64,000 bases of DNA from Nitrospira sp. (GTDB lineage Bacteria > Nitrospirota > Nitrospiria > Nitrospirales > Nitrospiraceae): the NCBI GenBank assembly GCA_031315995.1, contig JALDRG010000002.1:124001-188000 (forward strand). Reading direction: 5' to 3'. The translations under genes and the position numbers were made by a program. This document shows positions 1 to 9,151 of this stretch, one piece after another. The notes beneath the pieces were generated by a model. The model did not search any database, was not told where the DNA came from, and saw only the letters and a program-made list of their open reading frames with translations. The number at the start of each line of letters is the position of its first letter. Position 1 is the first letter of the stretch.

Positions 1-2389
1 TGGGAAGACGGAGACGCACCTGCACCGGCCGTTTCTCGGTGGGAATGTGCACCAGGCCGACGTCGGCACCTTCCAGTGCCAGCCGCAACGTCCTGACGAT
101 TTCCTCCGAAGGAATCCCGGCCAACGCGGCCTTCGCGCGATCGACCGTGAAGACATACTTAATCTGGTCCGCTTCGAGGTAATCATCGACATCCACGACA
201 CCGGCCGTCGTTTCAAACAACCCGCGCACGTCGCGAGCGATCTCGATCTGTCGATCGTAGTCGGGCCCATAGATCTCGGCGACCAGCACGGATTGCACGG
301 GCGGCCCGGGCGGCACCTCCAGCACTTTCACATTCGCGCCGTAAGGCCGTCCGATCTCTTGCACCGCGGGACGAATCCGCTGCGCGATGTCATGACTTTG
401 CGCCTGTCGCCGTTCTTTGGCCACCAAGTTGATCTGAATGTCGGCCTCGTAGGGTTGATCGCGCAAATAGTAATGGCGCACGAGTCCGTTAAAATTGAAG
501 GGGGCCGCCGTGCCGACATAGGCCTGGTAATCACGCAACTCAGGGATCGTGCGGACGTACTGGGTCAATGCCTTGGTCACCCGCGCCGTTTCCTCCAGCG
601 TCGTCCCCTCCGGCATGTCGATCACCAGCTGCAGTTCGCTCTTGTTGTCGAACGGCAGCATCTTCACCACCACGGAACGGGTCGAGAACAGGGCGACCGA
701 ACCGACCAGCAGCAGCGCGATAATCCCCAGCACCAGATAAGCCATCACGGGATGGGACAGGACCGGCGCCAAGAGCCGTTGATACACCCGATAGCTCCAA
801 CTTCCCTCGAAGGATTCATGGTCCACCCCGGACATGTGTACACCGGGGCGATAACAGGTCTGGCAGAACCAGGGAATGACGATGAACGCCACCAGCAGCG
901 ACACAAACATGGCAATCGACGCATTCACCGGAATCGGCCGCATGTAAGGCCCCATCAAACCGGACACAAACGCCATGGGCAGGAGCGCGGCGATCACGGT
1001 CAAGGTCGCGAGAATGGTCGGATTGCCGACTTCATCGACCGCAAACAGGGACGCTTCCCGGTGCGGACGGAGTCGGAGCGTCAGATGCCGGTACGTATTC
1101 TCCACCACCACGATGGCATCATCGACGAGAATGCCGATGGAAAAGATCAACGCAAACAACGTCACGCGATTGATGCTGTACCCGATGAGCATGGAAATAA
1201 ACAGCGTGAGCGCGAGCGTGAGCGGAATCGCGATCGACACGACGAGCGCGGGGCGGAGGCCCAGTGCCAATCCGAGAAAGATCACGACGGCCACGACCGC
1301 GATCAAGAGGTGCCAGAGCAGCTCATTGGCTTTTTCATCGGCGGTTTCGCCGTAATCGCGGGTCACGGTGACCTGCACATCGGCGGGGATCAGGGTCCCT
1401 TTCATCTCCTCGACCTTCCGAATGACATCCCGGGCGATCGTCACGGCGTTGGTGCCGGCCTGCTTGGCGATCGCCACCGTCACGGCGGGAGATTCGCGAG
1501 ACGCCCCCGCGCCGTCGCCACCGGTGCCGAACCACACGTACTGGTTGGTTTCGCTGGGTCCGTCGGTCACCTCAGCCACCTGACGAAGATACACGGGCCG
1601 TTGCTCGTTCACGCCGACGACGAGTCCATCCAGATCTTCCTTCGAACGGATGAATCGGCCCGTCTCCACCAGAAAACTTTCGTTCCGGCTTTCGAAACGG
1701 CCGGTCGGCAACGCGAGGTTTTCTCCTTGAATCACGCTCGCAACTCCCAACGGCGTCAAGCCGTAGGCTTTGAGGCGCGAGGGATCGATCTGCACACGCA
1801 ACTCGCGGCCACGGCCTCCCACCACGAAACCGCCCGCGGTGCCGGGGATCTTCTTCGCATCTTCCAAGACCTGATCGCCCAGTTGCCGTAGCTGATAATC
1901 CGTATATCGCTCGCTCGACAGGGTCAGCGTAACGATCGGGACATCATTGACATCCCGCGGCTTCACCAGAAACGGCTCGGCCCCCGGCGGCAGCAAATCC
2001 TGGTTCGACATCAATTTGTCGTAGAGATCCACCAAACTCTGCTCCATCGGCTCCCCGACATAAAAGCGCACGATGAGCAACGCGCCGCCGGGACGAGAGA
2101 TCGAATAGAGATATTCGACGGTTTTAATTTCCGACAGTTTGCGTTCGATGGGTTTGGTGAGCTGCTCTTCGACCATCTTGGCGGAGGCCCCTGGGAACGG
2201 CAGCCACACGTCGGCCATCGGCACCACGATCTGCGGTTCTTCCTCGCGCGGCGTCAGAAGAACGGCAAAGAGCCCCAGCAGGAGACTGGCGAGAATGATC
2301 AGGGGAGTCAGTTTACTGCCGACGAAGAGCGAGGCGAGGCGGCCGCTGAGACCGAGGGGAGCTGGGGAATGTTGGGGAGCTGATACCAT
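1..2389 (-). CDS. RND efflux transporter permease (AcrB/CzcA family), 3' end outside window
   Basis: Inner-membrane proton-driven RND pump; about 796 residues of the usual 1,000-1,100 are present, with the C-terminus beyond the left edge. After an N-terminal membrane segment (around residues 26-45) it reads like the family: TPREEEPQI and FPGASAKMVEEQ in the first periplasmic loop, then the TM2-TM6 block with the GILVDDAIVVVEN motif carrying the two intramembrane aspartates, followed by a second large periplasmic region. The ATG at 2389 is the only ATG before an in-frame stop upstream. It is the third gene of a minus-strand operon after a DUF2892 protein and the periplasmic adaptor; the outer-membrane partner is not adjacent. 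Substrate (metal, solvent or drug) cannot be told. Confidence 0.93.
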   Translation of the reverse strand, partial: MVSAPQHSPAPLGLSGRLASLFVGSKLTPLIILASLLLGLFAVLLTPREEEPQIVVPMADVWLPFPGASAKMVEEQLTKPIERKLSEIKTVEYLYSISRPGGALLIVRFYVGEPMEQSLVDLYDKLMSNQDLLPPGAEPFLVKPRDVNDVPIVTLTLSSERYTDYQLRQLGDQVLEDAKKIPGTAGGFVVGGRGRELRVQIDPSRLKAYGLTPLGVASVIQGENLALPTGRFESRNESFLVETGRFIRSKEDLDGLVVGVNEQRPVYLRQVAEVTDGPSETNQYVWFGTGGDGAGASRESPAVTVAIAKQAGTNAVTIARDVIRKVEEMKGTLIPADVQVTVTRDYGETADEKANELLWHLLIAVVAVVIFLGLALGLRPALVVSIAIPLTLALTLFISMLIGYSINRVTLFALIFSIGILVDDAIVVVENTYRHLTLRLRPHREASLFAVDEVGNPTILATLTVIAALLPMAFVSGLMGPYMRPIPVNASIAMFVSLLVAFIVIPWFCQTCYRPGVHMSGVDHESFEGSWSYRVYQRLLAPVLSHPVMAYLVLGIIALLLVGSVALFSTRSVVVKMLPFDNKSELQLVIDMPEGTTLEETARVTKALTQYVRTIPELRDYQAYVGTAAPFNFNGLVRHYYLRDQPYEADIQINLVAKERRQAQSHDIAQRIRPAVQEIGRPYGANVKVLEVPPGPPVQSVLVAEIYGPDYDRQIEIARDVRGLFETTAGVVDVDDYLEADQIKYVFTVDRAKAALAGIPSEEIVRTLRLALEGADVGLVHIPTEKRPVQVRLRLP

Positions 2390-2486
2390 AGGACTTATCG
2401 CGTTTGGATGGGATTCGAGACCATGCCACCGGTGGTCCTGTTTTCGCTTCGGCTACACCCCATGAGCGCTAGGTTCCTTCTGAGAC

Positions 2487-3575
2487 TCACGTTCCCTGAG
2501 GCGGCGACGCAACGGCCGTCATACCCTCCACCAGCGCGCCGTCCCGCCCCTTGGTCGCGTCGACGATCACGCGCTCACCGGCATCCACGCCGGACAGGAT
2601 TTCGACACCATGCGCCAACCTTCGGCCGACCTTGACCCATCGAAGACGAGCCACCTGGTCGCTTCCGACAACGAACACACTGGCCAGCTCGCCGCGCTCG
2701 ATGAAGGCTGACTTCGGGAGCAACAGCGTCGTGCTCATGCCCTTTTCAAGACGGAGCCGCCCGAACATGCCGGACTTAAGGCCATTCGTCTTGGGAAGGT
2801 CCACTTTCATCGTGAAGGTATGGGTCTGCGGATCGCCGGCGGGAAGAATTTGCGACACCTTGCCCGTGAACGGATCCGAGCTTAGCGCATCGATCACGAT
2901 CGGAACCGATGATCCGACGGACACGACCCCCACATCGCTTTCGGCGATGGTCGCCTCGAGCCGGAGCTGCTCGGGATCCTCCATCTTGAGGAGCGGCTGC
3001 CCGGGAGAAGCTAATTCTCCGATCTCGACATATTTCTCGGTGATGACGCCGTCGAACGGCGCTTTCACAACCGTGTAACTTAACTGAGCCACCACGGCTC
3101 TGCGACCGGCTTCCGCCACTCGGAAAGCACGCGTGGCATTCTCCATCTCTTGCTTGGAAACCGCGTCCTTCCGATAGAGATCCTTCATTCTGTTCCGGTG
3201 CGCGTCGGCATTGTCGAGTTCCGCCGTGACCCGAGACAGCTCGGCTTGCAAGTCCCGATTATCGAGCACCACCAGGGTCTGCCCTTTGCGCACGAAGCTT
3301 CCTTCGCGAACCAGTAAATTGTCGATGGTGCCCTGGATGCGGCCGGCCAACGTGGCTTGGTAGACCGCCGTAACCTGTCCGGTCACCTCGACCGTGACCG
3401 GAACCTGGCCGCTCTTCACCTCGATCACGGCGGCTTGGATGGCCGGCTGAACGGCCATCGTCGGCGGAGTCCCTGCGGACCCAGTGGGTTCCTGCCCTTG
3501 CCCGCACCCCATCAGGGCAAGCAGAGTCACTCCAATCCATCCGACCTTCATCACGCTGGTCTTATTCCTTGACAC
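2487..3575 (-). CDS. RND periplasmic adaptor (HlyD/AcrA/CzcB family) lipoprotein
   Basis: Membrane-fusion protein linking the RND pump encoded just downstream to an outer-membrane channel; 362 residues is normal for the family. The N-terminus has a lipobox (LMGC, with Cys near residue 24), so it is probably a lipoprotein anchored in the inner membrane. A lipoyl/barrel-sandwich half-motif occurs near residues 70-100 (GRIQGTIDNLLVREGSFVRKG), then a helical hairpin, then the second half with VKAPFDGVITEKYVEIGELA. The GTG start at 3575 has GGAGG four bases upstream and overlaps the stop of the preceding DUF2892 gene by 14 bases; an ATG at 3551 is an alternative. Translation coupling with both neighbours is likely. 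Confidence 0.92.
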   Translation of the reverse strand: MSRNKTSVMKVGWIGVTLLALMGCGQGQEPTGSAGTPPTMAVQPAIQAAVIEVKSGQVPVTVEVTGQVTAVYQATLAGRIQGTIDNLLVREGSFVRKGQTLVVLDNRDLQAELSRVTAELDNADAHRNRMKDLYRKDAVSKQEMENATRAFRVAEAGRRAVVAQLSYTVVKAPFDGVITEKYVEIGELASPGQPLLKMEDPEQLRLEATIAESDVGVVSVGSSVPIVIDALSSDPFTGKVSQILPAGDPQTHTFTMKVDLPKTNGLKSGMFGRLRLEKGMSTTLLLPKSAFIERGELASVFVVGSDQVARLRWVKVGRRLAHGVEILSGVDAGERVIVDATKGRDGALVEGMTAVASPPQGT

Positions 3576-3750
3576 CCAACCTCCGCAAAAGAGCCATCAT
3601 CGGACACCAGCCGGTAAAGGCCGATTGAATCAAGTTCGCTGCGACAAACGCCGCCACGTAATTATAGTAGGGATGCACCGTCGCGCCCAGTACGATTGCC
3701 AGTAACACGAACCCTCCGGCAATCAACCGAAGCCATTCATTCACCGTCAT
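3562..3750 (-). CDS. DUF2892 (YgaP-type) small membrane protein
   Basis: A 62-residue protein with two hydrophobic helices (about residues 9-25 and 28-45) and the WCPMMALLRRLG ending typical of the DUF2892 inner-membrane family, in which short proteins or domains often accompany rhodanese or transport genes. The function of the family is not established. The ATG at 3750 is preceded by GAGGAACC. It is the first gene of the DUF2892 - adaptor - RND permease operon, overlapping the adaptor start by 14 bases, so it is probably expressed with the pump. Confidence 0.85.
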   Translation of the reverse strand: MTVNEWLRLIAGGFVLLAIVLGATVHPYYNYVAAFVAANLIQSAFTGWCPMMALLRRLGVKE

Positions 3751-3898
3751 GGTTCCTCACCCCCTTCCCTCACTCCATATGAGTAGGCGTTACGGGAAAG
3801 GATTCAACCGGCGAGAGGCGGTTTCCCGCGCCGGGGAGAAACGAAGCCTAGAAGGGTTGCTCAAAGAGATCAATGGGTTGGAAGCGAACACTACTCCA

Positions 3899-4924
3899 CT
3901 AGAACCGATACTGCCCGCCGATGGAGATGATCGTATCGTTAAAGTCCCGGAGGACATTGGTCGAGGTACGTTTGCCGTATTGAAACGACACCATGGCCGT
4001 CGCCGCGCTCGAGAGGTGATACCGTAATTCCGCGATGCCCTGATGGGTGGTGTCTTTACGATCCAGGTGTGTATCGCCGATGATCCCGCTCGTGAAGGTT
4101 TTCCGGCGATGGAGGTAGAGGAGGTCGAGATTCAACCGCGAATTCAGACGGAACTCCGTACCGACCGATACCATGTGGAGATAATAGGAGATATCATCCG
4201 CGAACTGCGTCTCCTGCCGACCGTCTGCCAACCCGCGTTCGTAGAGGTATGAGAATGTGAAGGACAGCCAATTCAAGACGCGATAGTCGACTCGCGGACC
4301 GACCGTCCAGAATTTCGTGTCTCGTTCGGCAAACGACTCATTGTAGAAACGAAGACCGGAGCGGCCGATCAAGGCTGCGGTGACCGCCTCGCTGAGCCGC
4401 CGTTCGACTTCGACCCTCCAATGGTGAGAGGTCACCCGCTCTTCTTGAATCGACCGCGTACCGGTGCGGCGCTCAAAATTCGGCCCCAGGAACAGGTTGG
4501 GTACATACCGATACCGCACCATGACCGAAGTGTCCGCATTCAGGTGCAGTCGATCTTGGATACGATAATCTCCGTGATTGAACACGGGATTGTTCGTAAA
4601 CACCGCGCCGTGCGCCTTCACCGACAACTCGTTGTTCCCGAACGACGTGTTCGTGGACCGAATGACCTCGAGCGACGGTTCCCAAATCACGTCCTGAGGC
4701 TTCTCGGTGGAGACCACGGTGGGCTGCGAAGGGTCTTCGCTGAAACGAAGCCGACGGGCCGAAGAAAACTGGAAGGCGTCGGTGGTATAGCTGGTCTTCT
4801 GCTCAGCGATCGCCGACCATTCGGCCGACACCGACGGGGCCGGTCTCCACAGACAGAGACTCACCGTGATCAAGACGAGCGTGCGGAAGGCGAGGGCCGG
4901 AGCAGAACGTTCTAGCCGCATCAT
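3899..4924 (-). CDS. outer-membrane beta-barrel protein
   Basis: About 341 residues with an N-terminal signal peptide ending near the SVSAEW junction, then alternating amphipathic strands rich in aromatic residues (for example VMVRYRYVPNLFLG, WLSFTFSYLYERG, LNLDLLYLHRR, ATAMVSFQYGKR) and a C-terminal Phe (GGQYRF), the usual outer-membrane insertion signal. The strand number suggests a barrel of about 14-16 strands. I chose the ATG at 4924 because it gives a normal signal peptide; a TTG at 4960 would add 12 residues. It lies between the TauE gene and the RND operon on the same strand. It could be a porin or an outer-membrane assembly partner; no specific family is recognised. Confidence 0.8.
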   Translation of the reverse strand: MMRLERSAPALAFRTLVLITVSLCLWRPAPSVSAEWSAIAEQKTSYTTDAFQFSSARRLRFSEDPSQPTVVSTEKPQDVIWEPSLEVIRSTNTSFGNNELSVKAHGAVFTNNPVFNHGDYRIQDRLHLNADTSVMVRYRYVPNLFLGPNFERRTGTRSIQEERVTSHHWRVEVERRLSEAVTAALIGRSGLRFYNESFAERDTKFWTVGPRVDYRVLNWLSFTFSYLYERGLADGRQETQFADDISYYLHMVSVGTEFRLNSRLNLDLLYLHRRKTFTSGIIGDTHLDRKDTTHQGIAELRYHLSSAATAMVSFQYGKRTSTNVLRDFNDTIISIGGQYRF

Positions 4925-5103
4925 CTTCCGTTGTGGCCCGAACACGCGCGCAAACGGCAACTCATCTCAGGACCGTTCTCCAGTGAGACCCGCCGACAGG
5001 CTTGTCGCAGCCACGACTCCACGCATGCGGCAGCCACGCTCGCGAATCATGCGGGATCGATTCTCTTCAGAGTCTGACAGAAGCCGTCATCTGTCAACAG
5101 AGT

Positions 5104-5907
5104 TCAGTCTTGCAGCAGGAGCAATTTCGCCAAATTGATCGCAATGAGACTCACCGCAACGGTAATCGTAATGGATGCGGTCAACCGCCCCATGGTGGTC
5201 GGGGAGAGCCAGCTTCCCATCCGCACCCCCACAAGCATGCCGATCAGGCTGCCCAGGAGCACGAACGTCGTGAGCGACCAGTTCACCCGGCCGAATTGTA
5301 AATGTCCCGCCACCCCGCCGATGGAGATGAGTGCGATAATGGCAAGCGACGTCCCGACCGCTAGCCTGGTCGGAAACCTCAGGATGAGCATCAGCGCAGG
5401 GACGACCATGAAACCGCCACCGACGCCGAATAATCCGTTGACGACCCCCACCACCAGCCCCATCCCGCCGACCTTGAGCCAACAGGTGCGAGGAAAGTGG
5501 GTCGCGCAACTCGTTGCTCCCTCTGTTTGGAGCACCAGAGTGCCTTGCCGCGCGATCACGGTTCTGACGAGCAACAGCAGCAGACCGAACAGGACCAGCA
5601 CGACTTCCTCACGGACCAAACGATGTCCATACGCGCCGCCCCAGGCCCCGATCATGCCGGTCCAACTGAACGCCGCAGCGGACTTCGGCCTCACCAGCCC
5701 TCGCCGCCCATATTCCCAGGCGCCCACCAGCGAGGAAATCGCCACAACCATCAGCGCCATGGCCGCCGCCTCTTGCACGGGAATGCCGGCCAGGTAGACC
5801 ATCAGCGGCACACCGAGGATCGCGCCACCGGTCCCGGTTGCCCCGAGTTGCAGCCCCATCGGCACTCCGGCCAACAGGGAGCGCACCGCCTGCTCGATCA
5901 CGCACAC
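5104..5907 (-). CDS. sulfite exporter TauE/SafE family membrane protein
   Basis: 267 residues, almost entirely membrane segments (about eight), with the duplicated TauE/SafE repeat: GATGTGGAILGVPLMVYLAG near the N-terminus and GVVNGLFGVGGGFMVVPALML in the middle, both glycine-rich motifs of the family (former DUF81). Members export sulfite, sulfoacetate or other small organosulfur anions. The GTG at 5907 is taken as start. It lies 43 bases downstream of a sulfide:quinone oxidoreductase-like gene on the same strand, which makes export or uptake of a sulfur compound the most plausible role. Substrate is inferred from context only. Confidence 0.88.
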   Translation of the reverse strand: MCVIEQAVRSLLAGVPMGLQLGATGTGGAILGVPLMVYLAGIPVQEAAAMALMVVAISSLVGAWEYGRRGLVRPKSAAAFSWTGMIGAWGGAYGHRLVREEVVLVLFGLLLLLVRTVIARQGTLVLQTEGATSCATHFPRTCWLKVGGMGLVVGVVNGLFGVGGGFMVVPALMLILRFPTRLAVGTSLAIIALISIGGVAGHLQFGRVNWSLTTFVLLGSLIGMLVGVRMGSWLSPTTMGRLTASITITVAVSLIAINLAKLLLLQD

Positions 5908-5950
5908 TCATTCTGGTCGAGGCTCTCGACGCGGCTTGCCACCACGCCGA

Positions 5951-7198
5951 TCACGCCGGCCGTTCCAGCTTGGCGATACCCAAAGCTTTGAGAATCACCT
6001 TCTCGTAATAGGGCTCGCACACGCCCTTTTTCATCTTGCGCAAGAAATACTTCTCCAGCGCGATCTTGGCCAGATGCACCCACTTGCCCTTTTTCGCCCA
6101 GGTAACATTCCGTGGCGCCATTTGCGGCAACGCCACAAACGCGACGCCCGTGTCCCCCATGTCCGCGAGGCAGATCGCATTCCACGTGGCGGTCTCGCGT
6201 TTCGGGTCATCCTCGATATCGGCCATGATGTTGTGCACCGCCGCCGACACCATCGACTCGATCATGTACCCGGTCTTGGGCGCACCGGTCGGAATCGGAG
6301 TCTGCTCGACCGGTGGAATGGCTACACAGACGCCGACCGAATAAATATTTCTATACTTGGGATTGGCTTGATAGGCATCGATATTCACGAACCCTTTGGG
6401 GTTGCAGAGCCCCGGCGTTCCCGCCACCGCGTCCACTCCGGCGAACGGCGGAATGATCATCGAATACCGGAACGGGATTTCCTCCCCTCCCTCCAGCAAA
6501 ACCTTGCCCGGCTGCACTTCTTTGATCGCGGTATTGCAGATCGGCTTGATCGAATGGTCGGCAAACTCATCTTCCATCAGGCGACGGGAGGCGCCCACTC
6601 CCGCGAGTCCCATGTGCCCGATATAGGGCTCCGGCGTCACAAAATAGATCGGCACTTTTTTCCGGAGTTTCTTCTTGCGGAGGTCGGCGTCCAGAATGAA
6701 CGCCATTTCATAGGCCGGGCCGAAACAGGATGCCCCTTGCGCCGCGCCCACCACAATCGGACCGGGATCTTTCAGAAACGCTTGGTAGGTCCCCCAGGCC
6801 TGCTCGGCATGGTCGACATTGCACACCGACTGCGTATACCCGCTCGGCCCAAGTCCTGGCACCGCGCCGAAATTGAGCTTCGGCCCGGTGGCAATGATCA
6901 AGTAGTCATAGGGGACCTCCCCTTTCGAGGTGATGACGCGATTCTGTTCCGGCTCGATACGGTCCGCCGTCGCATGGAGATACTCCACACCTTTTTTCTC
7001 CAGTACCGGTCCGAGCGCGAAACTGATGTCCTTCCTGGTTCGCCACCCGACGGCTACCCATGGATTCGAGGGCACAAAATGAAACGAGTCCACATTCGAA
7101 ATGACCGTCACTTTATGTTTCTTTGCCAGCAATTCACGGGCTTCATAGGCTGCCGGCAATCCGCCGATCGACGCACCGATGATGACAACCCTTGCCAT
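5951..7198 (-). CDS. sulfide:quinone oxidoreductase-like flavoprotein
   Basis: A 415-residue FAD-dependent disulfide oxidoreductase-like protein. The N-terminus carries the FAD-binding GASIGGLPAAYEA motif, and IIATGPKL marks the second dinucleotide motif. It matches the sulfide:quinone oxidoreductase family along its length, including AIPPVE...PTGAPKTGYMIESM and the C-terminal amphipathic end thought to hold the enzyme on the membrane. Cysteines at 126 (SVCNVDHAE), 158 (GASCFGPAYE) and 343 (ICLADMGD) correspond in context to the three redox-active cysteines of the Acidithiobacillus enzyme. It would oxidise sulfide to polysulfide/sulfur and pass electrons to quinone. The ATG at 7198 has GGGGAGG seven bases upstream. 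The TauE gene follows. An NADH dehydrogenase-like role is less likely because the cysteines are kept. Confidence 0.85.
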   Translation of the reverse strand: MARVVIIGASIGGLPAAYEARELLAKKHKVTVISNVDSFHFVPSNPWVAVGWRTRKDISFALGPVLEKKGVEYLHATADRIEPEQNRVITSKGEVPYDYLIIATGPKLNFGAVPGLGPSGYTQSVCNVDHAEQAWGTYQAFLKDPGPIVVGAAQGASCFGPAYEMAFILDADLRKKKLRKKVPIYFVTPEPYIGHMGLAGVGASRRLMEDEFADHSIKPICNTAIKEVQPGKVLLEGGEEIPFRYSMIIPPFAGVDAVAGTPGLCNPKGFVNIDAYQANPKYRNIYSVGVCVAIPPVEQTPIPTGAPKTGYMIESMVSAAVHNIMADIEDDPKRETATWNAICLADMGDTGVAFVALPQMAPRNVTWAKKGKWVHLAKIALEKYFLRKMKKGVCEPYYEKVILKALGIAKLERPA

Positions 7199-7548
7199 GA
7201 TCCACCTCCCCCTCAAAATAGAGCGCTACCGTCTCTTCCTTGCCATGCGATCCTGCCGCTCCGGCCAAACCGATCCGGCCCAGACAAATCAAGGGCACAC
7301 TCCGTTCCCATATTTAGTTGTTAAGAGCCACAGAAGACCGGTTTGGATTCACACAGAGACAGATGACCTGTAGGGAGACAGGGTTCCATCATCGAACGCG
7401 ACGGTGACGAAGAGCACAATTACGGCAGTCGACTTGTGTCAACGCGACACATCGACAGTTCTCAGGCATCCCTAAGGAGATTTGTCGGGTTGACATTGTT
7501 TGCCTGGGGCCGGTAGTCATAGAGGTGTTGTTTTACAGAGGAGGTCTC
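7199..7548. other. 350-bp divergent intergenic region
   Basis: Separates the SQR-like gene (minus) from the CHASE3 gene (plus), so it must hold promoters for both. A possible sigma-70 promoter for the plus gene is listed separately. I see no gene, clear terminator or strong palindrome. Confidence 0.6.
7490..7519 (+). promoter_or_regulatory. possible sigma-70 promoter for the CHASE3 gene
   Basis: TTGACA at 7490-7495 is a perfect -35 hexamer; 18 bases later TAGTCA (7514-7519) is only a fair -10. A transcript would start near 7526, just ahead of the ribosome site AGGAGG at about 7539. Confidence 0.3.
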
Positions 7549-8250
7549 ATGTTGCTCCGACGAATGTGTGCCGGCAAAGGCCTTCTCATCGCGCTTGTCG
7601 TAGGATTTATAGCCGTGGAGTCCATTGTGGCGGCTGGTTTTCTCAGCCTGCTGCACTTCAAGACCTCCACCCATTGGGCTACGAAGAGCGAGCAGGTGTT
7701 GCTTGAACTGGAACGCATGATGGGCACCATGGCAGGGGCCGAGACCAGTCAACGCGGCTACCTCATCACCGGAGCCGATGACGATCTTGCTCCCTATCGC
7801 GAGGCCGTCGACACCCTCGACAGCCGGATCCGGCGCATCGGGAGTCTGACCAGGGACAATGCCATCCAGCAGGACCGGGTGGCCTACCTTTCCACACAAA
7901 TCGAACAGCGATCAGAAGAACTGGACCAGGCCATCGTGACACGTCGCGTCAAGGGGCTTCCCTTTGCCAAGTCGGTCGTAACCGTCAATCAGCAGAACCG
8001 GACGATGGATACCATTCAGGATATCATCGCGCAAATCCGGGAAGAGGAAACTCGGATCTTGGCGCGCCACCGTTCCGACTCCGACGCGTGGGCCTTTACG
8101 ACCGGCTCGTTCGCCGCCGTGTTCTTCCTGCTGAACGCAGTCGTGTTCACCTTGTGCGGCGTCATGATGAAAATGGCCCTGACAAGTCAGGAGCAGGCCG
8201 AACGTCTGCTCCACGCATTGCCGCGCTCCTCCTCCCAGGCCACCCTCTAG
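7549..8250 (+). CDS. CHASE3-domain membrane sensor protein without output domain
   Basis: 233 residues: a membrane helix at about 8-30, an extracytoplasmic helical region with the CHASE3 hallmark ETSQRGYLITGADDDLAPY, and a second membrane helix near 185-210 (FAAVFFLLNAVVFTLCGV) followed by only about 25 cytoplasmic residues. CHASE3 normally precedes a histidine kinase or cyclase domain; none follows here, and the next gene is on the other strand. The ATG at 7549 is preceded by AGGAGG at ideal spacing, so I prefer it to the upstream GTG at 7525. The protein may signal through a partner or be a leftover of a larger receptor. Confidence 0.82.
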   Translation: MLLRRMCAGKGLLIALVVGFIAVESIVAAGFLSLLHFKTSTHWATKSEQVLLELERMMGTMAGAETSQRGYLITGADDDLAPYREAVDTLDSRIRRIGSLTRDNAIQQDRVAYLSTQIEQRSEELDQAIVTRRVKGLPFAKSVVTVNQQNRTMDTIQDIIAQIREEETRILARHRSDSDAWAFTTGSFAAVFFLLNAVVFTLCGVMMKMALTSQEQAERLLHALPRSSSQATL

Positions 8251-8346
8251 CGGCATCCCAGCCAGGCCACCCGTCACCGGTCCTAACGCCAGCATAGATC
8301 TCTTTCGTTGACATACAACTCACCGGCATCTTTTTGTAGTTTGCGG

Positions 8347-8820
8347 CTAGGTGCGGGCCAGGACCACGGCCAGTAACAAGACCAACAGCGCCACCAACAA
8401 CGACATGCGAGGCAGGAGCACCGAATAGCGGAGCAGCAACCGCTCCCGGGTCGTCCTGTCTGACTCAGCCTTTCCCAAGGTCTGTCGCACCCGCGGCCCC
8501 ACGACGAGATCGTGGAGCAGCGTCAGGGTCAACAGGACGGTCACCATCCCGATCTTCGCAGAAAAAATCGTAGGCCAGTGCCACGGTTCAGTGAGTGGAA
8601 TCGATCGACCCGCGGCCAGCATCAGCCCGGTTCCTACCAGGAGCCCCATCGTTCCCCACACCACGGATCTGAATCGATACGCAACCGTGCGAAAGAGTGC
8701 AGCATGTTGAGCAAACTGCCCGTCCCGCTTCAGGACCGGCACCAACACCACGGACAAGAACACCATCCCTCCGATCCACACCACAGCCGCCAAGAGATGC
8801 ATCCAAACCAGGGCAAACAC
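8347..8820 (-). CDS. CopD-like integral membrane protein
   Basis: 157 residues with four predicted membrane helices. The N-terminus (WMHLLAAVVWIGGMVFL) matches the conserved first helix of the CopD family, with its His and Trp, and further helices end in LLVALLVLLLAVVLA. CopD relatives are linked to copper import or are heme-binding membrane proteins; the short free-standing form has no proven function. A GTG start at 8820 has GGAAGG in front. Copper-protein genes lie a few kilobases away, but this gene is not in their operon. Confidence 0.75.
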   Translation of the reverse strand: MFALVWMHLLAAVVWIGGMVFLSVVLVPVLKRDGQFAQHAALFRTVAYRFRSVVWGTMGLLVGTGLMLAAGRSIPLTEPWHWPTIFSAKIGMVTVLLTLTLLHDLVVGPRVRQTLGKAESDRTTRERLLLRYSVLLPRMSLLVALLVLLLAVVLART

Positions 8821-9151
8821 AAGACCTTCCTTTCTACGGCACGAATCAACAGACCATGTCGAGGAGACTGCGGAGGCGCAAGAATTTACCTTACTGGTGG
8901 GCGGACCAATACGGATTGGGGCACCGGGCGAGTCCCCCCAGCAAAGCGGTCAGATACGTCGAGGAACAACTGCTTGGAAGAACCTGCGTGCTATTCATGC
9001 AGGCCCGACTTCGGGAATAGTATAGGCATGAGACGCCACCACGCCGGTCGGACCTCACGGCACCGACCGGGTGGCAACGTCGGACTCCATTGCCTACTGT
9101 CGCGATTGCGATCTTGGGACAGACGACCTCTCGTCCCGTCTCAGTGTTCCG
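8821..9151. other. 331-bp intergenic region, nothing recognised
   Basis: Lies between the CopD-like gene and an outer-membrane protein gene, both on the minus strand. Open frames here are short and without recognisable protein signatures. No clear hairpin terminator was found. Confidence 0.5.

Noticed and set aside
47-1891. Long plus-strand open frame of 614 codons
   Set aside because: It is antisense to the RND permease gene, which shows clear family motifs on the minus strand; the plus frame is Arg/His-rich with no domain.
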